Shown here: one piece after another, positions 55,121 through 63,222 of the stretch | Position numbering within the stretch: position 1 is the first letter of the stretch | How the letters are laid out: every line of letters begins with the position of its first letter | NCBI RefSeq assembly: GCF_943193205.1 | Contig: NZ_CALPDD010000001.1 | Span: 186,001 to 250,000 of the forward strand | Direction: 5' to 3' | DNA from: Alistipes muris | GTDB lineage: Bacteria; Bacteroidota; Bacteroidia; Bacteroidales; Rikenellaceae | DNA: 64,000 nucleotides | Position numbers and translations under genes: made by a program | Notes under the pieces: model-generated | What the model was told of the DNA's origin: nothing | Database searches by the model: none | Seen by the model: the letters and a program-made list of their open reading frames with translations, nothing else

Positions 55121-56122
55121 ATGAAATACTATCAATTAGCGACGCGTCTGCTGGCGGCGGCAGCCCTGCTGGGGCTGGCGGGCTGCAACGAAGAAGAGAA
55201 AGTCGGAACGCCCGACTTTGCGGCGTCGGCCTCCGGCACGGTGTTCAAGGTGGGCGAACCGGTGGAATTCGCGCTGGCGGGAAATCCCGACTTCATCGTA
55301 TTCTACTCGGGCGAACCGGGCAATGCCTACGACTACCGTGACCGCGACCGTATCGAAAAGGCCGAGACCACCCTCTCCTTTCTGACCCAGACCAAGGCGG
55401 GAGTCAAGGGAAACGCCAATCCTCGGAACGCTCCGGTCTTCTATTCGACCGACTTCGACGGAACCTACACCGAAGAAAGCGTCGACAAAGCCACGTGGAC
55501 GGACCTTTCCGACCGATTCGTGCTGCCGACGGATACGGAGCAGTCGGTGCCTGCGGGCACGCTCTACATAGACGAACTGTTTCCGGAAGACGGCTCGCCG
55601 ATTTATCTGCTGTACGACTATCATGTGGCAAAATACACGGACAGCAAGAAGAACGGCCGCACGCAGGTGGACATCATGAACTTCAACATCAACGGAATCA
55701 CCCCTGCGGGAACGACGACCATCTACAACCTCAAGAACGCCGGATTCCAGTTCGTGTTCGATGCCGGGTACCGCGATAACAACAAGTCGCAGGAACCCGA
55801 CGTCAATACGAGCCGCATCATGCTCCGCACGGACTACAAGCCGACCGCCGACATGCGCATACGGGCCGTATCGGGCCCGCTGTACCGCCCGGACGACGTG
55901 AACTCCGGCCCCGACGGCGGAGTGGGCATCAAGGCGGTGGCCGACCCGACGATGAAGTCGTTCCACCACACCTACGACAAGCCGGGCGAATACACGGTGA
56001 CGTTCGTAGCCTCGAATTCCAATGTCTACGGACGCAAGGACGCGGTGCGCGAACTGCGGATCACGGTGGTGAACGACACCGGAACCATCGAACCTCCGGT
56101 CCACGACGAATGGAGCAACTGA
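55121..56122 (+). CDS. DUF5017 domain surface lipoprotein
   Basis: The 333-residue protein has a lipobox (LLGLAGC, Cys22). From residue 40 it follows the DUF5017 pattern: FKVGEPVEFALAGNPDFIVFYSGEPGNAYDYRDRDR, and VFYSTDFDGTYTEESVDKATWTDLSDRFVLPT. In Bacteroidota such proteins follow SusD and are presumed surface glycan-binding proteins. It closes with a PKD-like YDKPGEYTVTFVASN strand region. It is probably the equivalent of SusE/SusF. Its ligand is unknown. Confidence 0.82.
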   Translation: MKYYQLATRLLAAAALLGLAGCNEEEKVGTPDFAASASGTVFKVGEPVEFALAGNPDFIVFYSGEPGNAYDYRDRDRIEKAETTLSFLTQTKAGVKGNANPRNAPVFYSTDFDGTYTEESVDKATWTDLSDRFVLPTDTEQSVPAGTLYIDELFPEDGSPIYLLYDYHVAKYTDSKKNGRTQVDIMNFNINGITPAGTTTIYNLKNAGFQFVFDAGYRDNNKSQEPDVNTSRIMLRTDYKPTADMRIRAVSGPLYRPDDVNSGPDGGVGIKAVADPTMKSFHHTYDKPGEYTVTFVASNSNVYGRKDAVRELRITVVNDTGTIEPPVHDEWSN

Positions 56123-56140
56123 CGAAAAAAAAAGCGGATT

Positions 56141-57991
56141 ATGAAAAAGATACTTATACCGATATGGCTTCTTGGCCTGGCCGCAGGCTGCCAGGAAGCT
56201 CCCGTAGAAGCGTCGTTCGCGGCATCGGAAACGGCCGTGCGCTTTGTGGGCGCCGGTCCGGCCGCGACCCGCACGGTCGTGGAGGCGGACGGCACGGAAA
56301 TATCCGTCGTATGGGGTTCCGACGATGTCATCGGCATTTTCGGCCGGGGCGCCACGGCGGGAAACAACTACCCCTATGCCGCAGCTCCCGAACGGAACGA
56401 ACCGTCGCAATGCACTTTTGCGTCGACCGACCTGGACAAGATTTTCAAGTGGAGCCGGGGCGAACAGGCGTTCTATGCCTATTATCCCTACGCGGAAGAT
56501 GCAGACGCAGAGCCCAACGCGCTGCCTGTCGTCCTGCCGACCCAACAGATGCAGAACGGCCCGGGCTCGACGGAACATCTGGCCGGGCTGGGCGTGATGA
56601 AGGCCGCGCCCGTGACGCGGGTATTCAGCGAAGAGGACCCGGCACCGGTCGGATTCACGTTCCGCAACCTGTTTGCGATGGTGGAAATCCGGCTGAAGAT
56701 GGCGCCCGGAACGGCTGTCGACGTACCCGTGCGGCGAATCCGGCTGCTGTCGGAAGCGGCTCCGCTGACGATCGGGGCGGGCACGGTGGACCTGACGGCA
56801 CCCGTCGCGGACGACCCGCTCGACATTACCGACGGAAAGAAAGAAGCCGTGCTTGTATTCGGAGAACAGCCCGTATTGAACAAGACCGACTATCAGAGCT
56901 TTTGGCTGATGCTTGCTCCGGGCCGACACCCCGAGGGAACGCTGGCGCTGGAAGTGACGGCCATCGACAATTCGACCTGCACGACGACGCTTCCGGCTGT
57001 TGCGTTCAAGGCCAACTGCAACTATCGGCAGGATGCTGCTTTGTCGCTGGACGAATTCGTGCCGGCCGAAGCGTTCAACGCGACGGCAGCCGTGACGGAA
57101 TGCCGGGTCGGCGAACCCGTGGTGTTCGCGCTGAGCGGAGAAGCCGAGACCGTCGACTTCTATTCGGGCGAAAAGTTCCACCAATGGGAATATGCCGATA
57201 AGGACCGTCTGGAGTATTCGGACGTCTTCTTCTCGTTCCGGGCGCAGTTACAAACGCTTGCTGGAACTCAGGTGCATCCTCTGAAAGTGAAAGTTTCGAC
57301 CGATTTCGACGGAACGTTCGAGGAACCGAACATCCTGGCGGCTACGTGGACGGATATCAGTGCCCGGTTCACCCTACCGACTAAACCGTGGGCGGACAAT
57401 GGTCCGACAAAGGAAGACCGCTATTTGGAAGAAGGGCGCATGATACCTTCGGGCGAAGTGAATCTGAGTTCGTACTATGACGAAAAATCGCCTTATATTT
57501 ATGTTGCGTTCTTCTATCATATCGACAAATACGATGCATTGAAGAACGAAAGAACCGGAGTATGGTTCACCGACATCCAGGCGACCCGACAGGAGGGAGA
57601 AAACCGTACGGTCATTTTGTCGCAGACTAAGGAAAATATTCATATTGTCAATGGGGCCAATTATGCAGATGAGACAAAAAACTATTCCGATTGGGGCGCA
57701 ACATTCATACACGACGGAGTTGAATTTTTCCCGTGGCGTTTCTGGTGTTCGAGCAAACCCACCGGCGACCGCGACGCCTATGCTGTGACGAACAAGCTGG
57801 AACGCAAGGTCTCGAACTTCGGTCCCGACAAACCCGAATCCGTAAAGGGGGGGGGAACGGAGATGCCCCGCGACTTCAGCTACGCGTTTGCGGAACCGGG
57901 AACCTACGAAACCGTACTGGTGGGCCGGAGCAAGACGCTCACCGACGAAACGGAAACGGTCTGCCGCTTTACGGTGACGGTAAAACCCTGA
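56141..57991 (+). CDS. Fimbrillin-like plus DUF5017 fusion surface lipoprotein
   Basis: The 616-residue lipoprotein (LLGLAAGC, Cys17) has an N-terminal fimbrillin-like part (about 30-300; GNNYPYAAAPERNEPSQCTFAS, FYAYYPYAEDADAEPNALPVVLP, FTFRNLFAMVEIRLKMAPG) and a C-terminal DUF5017 part (about 310-615; CRVGEPVVFALSGEAETVDFYSG, VSTDFDGTFEEPNILAATWTDISARFTLPT) similar to the preceding gene. It carries nine consecutive G near its end (57847-57855), still in frame here. The fimbrillin domain suggests adhesion or assembly into surface fibres, but no other fimbrial genes are present, so a glycan-binding role fits the locus. Confidence 0.75.
   Translation: MKKILIPIWLLGLAAGCQEAPVEASFAASETAVRFVGAGPAATRTVVEADGTEISVVWGSDDVIGIFGRGATAGNNYPYAAAPERNEPSQCTFASTDLDKIFKWSRGEQAFYAYYPYAEDADAEPNALPVVLPTQQMQNGPGSTEHLAGLGVMKAAPVTRVFSEEDPAPVGFTFRNLFAMVEIRLKMAPGTAVDVPVRRIRLLSEAAPLTIGAGTVDLTAPVADDPLDITDGKKEAVLVFGEQPVLNKTDYQSFWLMLAPGRHPEGTLALEVTAIDNSTCTTTLPAVAFKANCNYRQDAALSLDEFVPAEAFNATAAVTECRVGEPVVFALSGEAETVDFYSGEKFHQWEYADKDRLEYSDVFFSFRAQLQTLAGTQVHPLKVKVSTDFDGTFEEPNILAATWTDISARFTLPTKPWADNGPTKEDRYLEEGRMIPSGEVNLSSYYDEKSPYIYVAFFYHIDKYDALKNERTGVWFTDIQATRQEGENRTVILSQTKENIHIVNGANYADETKNYSDWGATFIHDGVEFFPWRFWCSSKPTGDRDAYAVTNKLERKVSNFGPDKPESVKGGGTEMPRDFSYAFAEPGTYETVLVGRSKTLTDETETVCRFTVTVKP
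57847..57855 (+). repeat. G9 homopolymer tract
   Basis: Nine G lie inside the coding sequence (codons Lys-Gly-Gly-Gly) about 45 codons before the stop. A length change would alter the C-terminus. Confidence 0.8.
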
Positions 57992-58020
57992 GAAGCTGAA
58001 AACACAAAAAAACGAAAACC

Positions 58021-60018
58021 ATGAAACCGACGATAAAACAACTATGGGGAGCGCTGCTCCTGATGCCGCTGCTTTGGGCCTGCCACGAAGAGACGCCGGT
58101 CGATGCGGCCGACCACGCAGCCGAGACGATCGTTGTGAGCGGAGCGGAGGGCTACCGCAAACAGACCTTCGCGGAAGGCGCGCGGATCATCACCGACCGG
58201 GCCTACAAGGTGACAAACGTCCCGGACTACTTCAACGGCTTCGAGATGCTGACGAGCAAGGGCAAAGCCAACAACGGCGGCACGATCACCACCCGCATGG
58301 ACGGACTGGTCTACATCGTGGCGCCGGCCTCGGCCAAACCCCAGGGCTGGGCGGTGGTGCCCAACACGATCTATCAGGACCGGGACATGATGTATGCGAC
58401 GGCCGACCAGGAAGTGAAACTTTCGGTCTACATGAAACGCGCATACGCGGGCAAGCCTGTCGAAATACCGCAGGTGACGACCTTTGCGAGCGCGGTGCCC
58501 ATAGCCCGCAAGATTGTCTACGACGTACCCGAAGAACCGCTGGCGACGAGCTCGGTCCAGGGAACGGTGCGCTGCAACGGAACGCCTGTGAAAGACGTGG
58601 TCGTTTCGGACGGCGAACTGACGACGACGACCGACGAAAACGGCAAATACGTACTGCACTCGTGGAAGCGGACGGGCTATGTGTTCATTTCGGTGCCGAG
58701 TGGCTACGAAGTGCCGGCGGACGGACTGATTCCGCGCAACTTCGTGCGGCTGGACGGTGCGGACGAAGAAGTGGCCGACTTCGAGCTGACCGAGGCGGAA
58801 AACGATGAATTCACCCTGTTCGTGATGAACGACATCCACCTGAGCAACACGAAGGAGACCGACGACGTACAGCGTTTCCGCAAAGAATTCGCACCCGACT
58901 ATGCGGCCATGCTGGCGCAGACCCCGGGCAAGGTCTATGCGACCGTGCTGGGCGACATGACGACCGACACGCGCTGGTACCGCAACAACTTTGCCCTGCC
59001 CGAATATCTGGGCGAAATGGAGCGGGTAGCCGGGGCGATTCCGATCTGGCATGTGATGGGCAACCACGACAACGACATCCGCTGCTCCGGACCCTCGGAG
59101 GTGTGGGACGCGCTGGCGGTGGAGACCTACCGCCGGGTGATCGGCCCGAACTACTACTCGTTCAACCTGGGACAATGGCACTTCGTGGTGCTCGACGACA
59201 TCGTCTACACGGGAGCCAACGCCTACAACACCTATGTGGAAGACGTGCAGCTGGGATGGCTGGAAAAGGACCTTTCGCATGTGGACGCGGCGACCCCGGT
59301 GGTGGTGATGACCCATGCGCCGCTGTACCGTTACAGCGGCATAGCCGACGGCGTGCTGCTGGCCAACAAGAATTTCTCGAATCCCGACCAGGTGGACTGG
59401 CTGCTGGAAAAGTTCGCCAAGTTCGAGCAGGTGCACATCATGTCGGGCCACACCCACACGAACTACTACTGCAAGATTTCGGACCGGATCACCGAACACA
59501 ACAACATCTCGGTGTCGGGCTCCTCGTGGCAGATTCTGGGCCCCGAAAAACCGCAGCTGAGCAAGGACGGCACTCCGGTGGGCTACACGATTTATCGGTT
59601 CAGCGGCAAGCAGATGACGCGCTGCTACAAGGCCACCGGCCGGGATGCGGACGAATGCCAGTTCATCGTCTACGACCTCAATACGGTGCCTGTGGCCTAC
59701 GGAGGCAATGCCGGGAGCAACCAGCTGCTGGTGAACGTATACAACTGGGACCCGGCGTGGACGGTCAAGGTCCGCGAAAACGGAACCGAAATCCCGGTGG
59801 TTCAGAGCTGGTGCCCCGACCCGCTCTATTCGCTGGCGGCCGAGGGCGTGACGGGGCTGAGCAGCGCCTTTTTGCCGGGAACGGGCGTGCCGCACATGTT
59901 CGTGGCGACGGCTTCGGCACCCGACAGCAGTGTGGAAGCGGAGGTGACCGACGGCGCGGGCAACAAATGGACGCAGACGGTAGTCCGGCCGAAAGCCTTT
60001 ACGTGGGACATGCAATAA
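58021..60018 (+). CDS. Calcineurin-like metallophosphoesterase lipoprotein with extra N-terminal domain
   Basis: The 665-residue protein has a lipobox (LLWAC, Cys near 21), a unique N-terminal region (about 30-170), an Ig-like MetallophosN domain (GTVRCNGTPVKDVVVSDGE) and the phosphoesterase core. Motifs are FVMNDIHLS (Asp, His), VLGDMTTD, MGNHDND, MTHAPLYR and SGHTHTNYY. A C-terminal beta domain of the MetallophosC type follows. It is the lipid-anchored paralogue of the next gene. Such enzymes hydrolyse phosphomono- or diesters, and the locus suggests a phosphorylated glycan. Confidence 0.9.
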   Translation: MKPTIKQLWGALLLMPLLWACHEETPVDAADHAAETIVVSGAEGYRKQTFAEGARIITDRAYKVTNVPDYFNGFEMLTSKGKANNGGTITTRMDGLVYIVAPASAKPQGWAVVPNTIYQDRDMMYATADQEVKLSVYMKRAYAGKPVEIPQVTTFASAVPIARKIVYDVPEEPLATSSVQGTVRCNGTPVKDVVVSDGELTTTTDENGKYVLHSWKRTGYVFISVPSGYEVPADGLIPRNFVRLDGADEEVADFELTEAENDEFTLFVMNDIHLSNTKETDDVQRFRKEFAPDYAAMLAQTPGKVYATVLGDMTTDTRWYRNNFALPEYLGEMERVAGAIPIWHVMGNHDNDIRCSGPSEVWDALAVETYRRVIGPNYYSFNLGQWHFVVLDDIVYTGANAYNTYVEDVQLGWLEKDLSHVDAATPVVVMTHAPLYRYSGIADGVLLANKNFSNPDQVDWLLEKFAKFEQVHIMSGHTHTNYYCKISDRITEHNNISVSGSSWQILGPEKPQLSKDGTPVGYTIYRFSGKQMTRCYKATGRDADECQFIVYDLNTVPVAYGGNAGSNQLLVNVYNWDPAWTVKVRENGTEIPVVQSWCPDPLYSLAAEGVTGLSSAFLPGTGVPHMFVATASAPDSSVEAEVTDGAGNKWTQTVVRPKAFTWDMQ

Positions 60019-60027
60019 CGGCGCGGA

Positions 60028-60076
60028 GCCGATTCCGGGCGGGCGTTCCGATACGGAAGCTCGCCCGGGAACCGGC
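60028..60076 (+). other. Long stem-loop between the two phosphoesterase genes
   Basis: About 22 bases (60028-60050) pair with 60054-60076 around a 3-base loop, with only a few mismatches or bulges. There is no T-run, so it is not a standard terminator. It fills most of the 80-base gap inside the operon. Confidence 0.6.
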
Positions 60077-60098
60077 CCCTTGAAACTCTTGTGAACCG

Positions 60099-61670
60099 AT
60101 GAAACATATCGTATTCTTGAAAAAACTGCCGGCGCTCTGTCTGCTGCTGGCGCTCCGGACGGCGACGGCCCAGGAATTCAATGTTGTGGGCACGGTGCGC
60201 TGCGATGGGAAACCGGTAGCGGGAGCTGTTGTTTCGGACGGCGAACGAACGGCCGTGACGGATGCCGCAGGCACCTACGGACTTCGCTCCTCCAAACGGT
60301 GCGGCTATGTGTTCCTGTCGGTCCCCTCGGGCTACGAGGTGGAAGCCGACGGAGTAATACCGCGCCATTTCGTGCCGCTGGCGGGCGAAGCGGTAGACCG
60401 CGCCGACTTCGAGCTGGTGAGGGCGGAGAACGACCGCTACACGCTGTTCGTACTGAACGACATCCACCTGACGAACACGGTGGCGCAGCAGGACATCCGC
60501 CAATTCCGGGAGAAATTCGTGCCGGACTTCCGCGAAACCCTGCGCACGACCCCTGGCAAACAATATGCGCTGACCCTGGGCGACATGACGACCGATTCGC
60601 GCTGGTACCGAAACAGATTCGGCCTGCCGGAGTATCTGAAAGAGATGGAACGCATCCCGTCCATTGCGATTTACCACGGCATGGGCAACCACGACAACGA
60701 CCCCAAGGGAAACCATAGGCCCGAAGCGTGGGATTCGACGGCGGTGAAAACCTACCGCCGGGTGATCGGCCCGAACTACTACTCGTTCAACCTGGGAAAG
60801 GTCCACTATGTGATGCTCGACAACATCGTCTATCTGGGCCCCCGCAAACTGGAAAACGGGAAAACCCGCTGGGACTTCAGGGTCTGCATCGACGAAACGC
60901 AGCTCGGCTGGCTGGAACAGGACCTGAGCCATGTGAAGAAATCGACGCCCCTTGTCGTCTGCATGCACGCCCCGCTGTTCGGATGCAAGGCGCTGAAAAA
61001 CGGCCGGGCACAGCTGAAACAAAAGTTTACGGAAGAAGGGGCGGCCGACGAATTGCTGGCCAAGCTGGCGGGCTTCAGAAAAGTCTGCCTGCTGACGGGC
61101 CACACCCATGTGAACCGCCACTATGTCCACTCGAAACACCTCAGAGAACACAACAACGTGGCGGTGGCGGCATCGTCGTGGAAACTCTACGGCGAAGGGC
61201 GCCGCCACATGGCCAAGGACGGCACGCCCGGCGGCTATGCCATCTACCGGGTGGACGGGAAGAAAATATCGTGGAGCTACAAGGCGCTGGGACAGCCTGT
61301 CGACAGCTGTCAGTTCCGGGTCTACGACATGAACGCCGTGCCGGAACAATACGGCGGCAAACCGGGGAGCAACGAAGTGTGGATCAACGTATTCAACTAC
61401 GACCCGGCGTGGAAGATAACGGTGCGCGAAAACGGCCGCAAACTTCCGGTGGAACGGATTGCCGGCTACGACCCGCTCTACCGCTGCATATCGCAGGGCG
61501 AAGTCCCCGAAACCGGAAACGCCTTTTCTCCGGCCCGGACCGAACACCTGTTTAGGGTGGTTGCGGCCGAAGCCGGCACGCCGCTGGAAATCGTTGTGCG
61601 CGACGGATTCTCGCACAGCTGGCGGCAGACGGTCGTGCGGCCCAAACCTTTCAGCTGGGACATGCGATGA
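60099..61670 (+). CDS. Calcineurin-like metallophosphoesterase, secreted (no lipobox)
   Basis: The 523-residue protein has a Sec signal (KKLPALCLLLALRTATAQ) with no Cys, unlike the upstream paralogue, and lacks that protein's extra N-terminal domain. It has an Ig-like domain (GTVRCDGKPVAGAVVSDGE) and then the core motifs VLNDIHLT, TLGDMTTD, MGNHDND, CMHAPLFG and TGHTHVNRH, with a C-terminal beta domain. It is probably soluble in the periplasm. The two genes are clearly tandem duplicates that have diverged in location. It overlaps the next gene by 4 bases. Confidence 0.9.
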   Translation: MKHIVFLKKLPALCLLLALRTATAQEFNVVGTVRCDGKPVAGAVVSDGERTAVTDAAGTYGLRSSKRCGYVFLSVPSGYEVEADGVIPRHFVPLAGEAVDRADFELVRAENDRYTLFVLNDIHLTNTVAQQDIRQFREKFVPDFRETLRTTPGKQYALTLGDMTTDSRWYRNRFGLPEYLKEMERIPSIAIYHGMGNHDNDPKGNHRPEAWDSTAVKTYRRVIGPNYYSFNLGKVHYVMLDNIVYLGPRKLENGKTRWDFRVCIDETQLGWLEQDLSHVKKSTPLVVCMHAPLFGCKALKNGRAQLKQKFTEEGAADELLAKLAGFRKVCLLTGHTHVNRHYVHSKHLREHNNVAVAASSWKLYGEGRRHMAKDGTPGGYAIYRVDGKKISWSYKALGQPVDSCQFRVYDMNAVPEQYGGKPGSNEVWINVFNYDPAWKITVRENGRKLPVERIAGYDPLYRCISQGEVPETGNAFSPARTEHLFRVVAAEAGTPLEIVVRDGFSHSWRQTVVRPKPFSWDMR

Positions 61671-63073
61671 AGACGATGAAAAAACTGCTGTTGGCGGGGG
61701 CTATCTGTCTGCTGACCGCCGCAACGGCCCTGGCGCAGCCGATACTGCGGCTGCCGTCGGCAATCGGCGACCACATGGTCCTGCAAGCTGATACGACGGT
61801 CCGGCTGCATGGCTGGGCCGATCCGAACACGACGGTAACGGTGGCCCCGTCGTGGGGCGGGGAGGTGACGGCCAAGGCTGGCTTCGACACGGCCTGGGCC
61901 GTGGAACTTCGCACCCCTGCGGCCTCGGCGGAACCGCACTCGATTACGTTCAGAACCAAGAAAGCCGAGAAAACCATCGACGACGTACTGATAGGCCAGG
62001 TGTGGCTGTGCAGCGGCCAGTCGAACATGAACTGGAGCGCGGAACATGGAATCGTCGACATGCAGGAGGAACTGACGCGGCCGATGAATCCGCAGATACG
62101 TCTGTTCACGGTGACGAAAAACAGCTCGGTCTACCCGCAGGACGACTGCGAGGGGTGCTGGCAGGTCTGCGATGCGGAAAGCGCCCGCTGGTTCAGTGCG
62201 GTGGGCTACTTCTTCGGCAAACGGCTGGCGTCCGAGCTGGGGCAGCCCGTGGGACTTGTCAACGCCTCGTGGGGCGGAACTCCGGTGGAAATATGGACGC
62301 CTGCGGAGGCGATGGCCGGGAATGCGGAGATGGTCGCGGCGTGGGAAAAATATCCCCGAAGCAGACAAGGCTGGCGAATCGGTTCGGCCTACAATGCGAT
62401 GATCGCCCCGCTGCTCAAAACGGCTTTTGCCGGAGTAATCTGGTACCAAGGCGAAGCCAACAAACGGAACGCCGAACTCTACGGCGCGGAATTCCGGATG
62501 ATGATCGAGAGCTGGCGCAGGGCATTCGGAGGGCAGCTGCCCTTCTATTTCGTGCAGATAGCGCCCTATGCCCGCACGGAGGGAGGCATTGCCGGAGCCT
62601 TGGTACGCGAACAGCAGGCACGTGTGGCGGCTGCGGTTCCGGGAACGGGCATGGCGGTTGTCGCCGATTTGGTCGACGACGTGACGAACATCCATCCCCG
62701 CTACAAAAAGGGGGTCGGCGACCGGCTGGCCAACTGGGCTTTGGGCGAGGTGTACGGGCAGACGGTGAGCAAGTACAAACATGCTTCGTTCCGGTCGGCC
62801 GAATTCAAGCGCTCGGCGGTCATCGTGACGTTCGACAATGCCGAGGGCGGACTCGTATGCCGCGGGAAGCGTATCGCCGGGCTGGAAATGTGCGACGCTT
62901 CGATGGAATTCGTTCCGGCGGAGGGCAGAATCGACGGCGACAAGCTGGTGGTCCGGAGCAAACGGGTTGCGCGTCCGACAGCCGTGCGCTATTGCTTCAG
63001 CGACGGAGCAACAGGCAATCTGTTCGATGCCGCGGGACTCCCTGTGGCCCCTTTCCGAAGCGACGCGGATTGA
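61667..63073 (+). CDS. SGNH hydrolase of the sialate O-acetylesterase family
   Basis: The 468-residue protein has a signal peptide (MKKLLLAGAICLLTAATALAQ after an initial MKT) and an N-terminal beta domain (ILRLPSAIGDHMVLQADTTVRLHGWA). The SGNH nucleophile motif is VWLCSGQSNMNW; the later WYQGEANKRN and DLVDDVTNIHPRYKKG supply the Asp-x-x-His region. The family removes acetyl groups from sugars, including sialic acids, xylan and other glycans. Here it would deacylate the glycan. It is the last gene of the operon before the terminator at 63093. Confidence 0.9.
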   Translation: MKTMKKLLLAGAICLLTAATALAQPILRLPSAIGDHMVLQADTTVRLHGWADPNTTVTVAPSWGGEVTAKAGFDTAWAVELRTPAASAEPHSITFRTKKAEKTIDDVLIGQVWLCSGQSNMNWSAEHGIVDMQEELTRPMNPQIRLFTVTKNSSVYPQDDCEGCWQVCDAESARWFSAVGYFFGKRLASELGQPVGLVNASWGGTPVEIWTPAEAMAGNAEMVAAWEKYPRSRQGWRIGSAYNAMIAPLLKTAFAGVIWYQGEANKRNAELYGAEFRMMIESWRRAFGGQLPFYFVQIAPYARTEGGIAGALVREQQARVAAAVPGTGMAVVADLVDDVTNIHPRYKKGVGDRLANWALGEVYGQTVSKYKHASFRSAEFKRSAVIVTFDNAEGGLVCRGKRIAGLEMCDASMEFVPAEGRIDGDKLVVRSKRVARPTAVRYCFSDGATGNLFDAAGLPVAPFRSDAD

Positions 63074-63092
63074 GAATCATTGACGGAGTACG

Positions 63093-63124
63093 AAGCCGGG
63101 CGGGGAGAACCTGCCCGGCTTTTT
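63093..63124 (+). terminator. Terminator closing the carbohydrate operon
   Basis: AAGCCGGGC pairs with GCCCGGCTT around a 12-base loop and is followed by a short T-run. It is 20 bases after the last gene. Confidence 0.85.
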
Positions 63125-63157
63125 GCTGGCCTGGGGCGAAATACCGAGAAATGGGGA

Positions 63158-63188
63158 TTGCGGGAACGGGACAAAAGGAGTAACTTTG
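63158..63188 (+). promoter_or_regulatory. Promoter of the feoAB gene (TTGC-19-TAACTTTG)
   Basis: TTGC at 63158-63161 and TAACTTTG at 63181-63188 are 19 bases apart. The box ends 34 bases before the preferred ATG and 10 before an alternative. Confidence 0.7.
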
Positions 63189-63222
63189 AGACGAGAAAAT
63201 GCTGCATGAAAAACTCCTCGAT

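Noticed and set aside
42384..63073. Integrative element or recent island
   Set aside because: No integrase, transposase, tRNA or flanking direct repeat was found, and the following core feoAB gene shares the same codon style.
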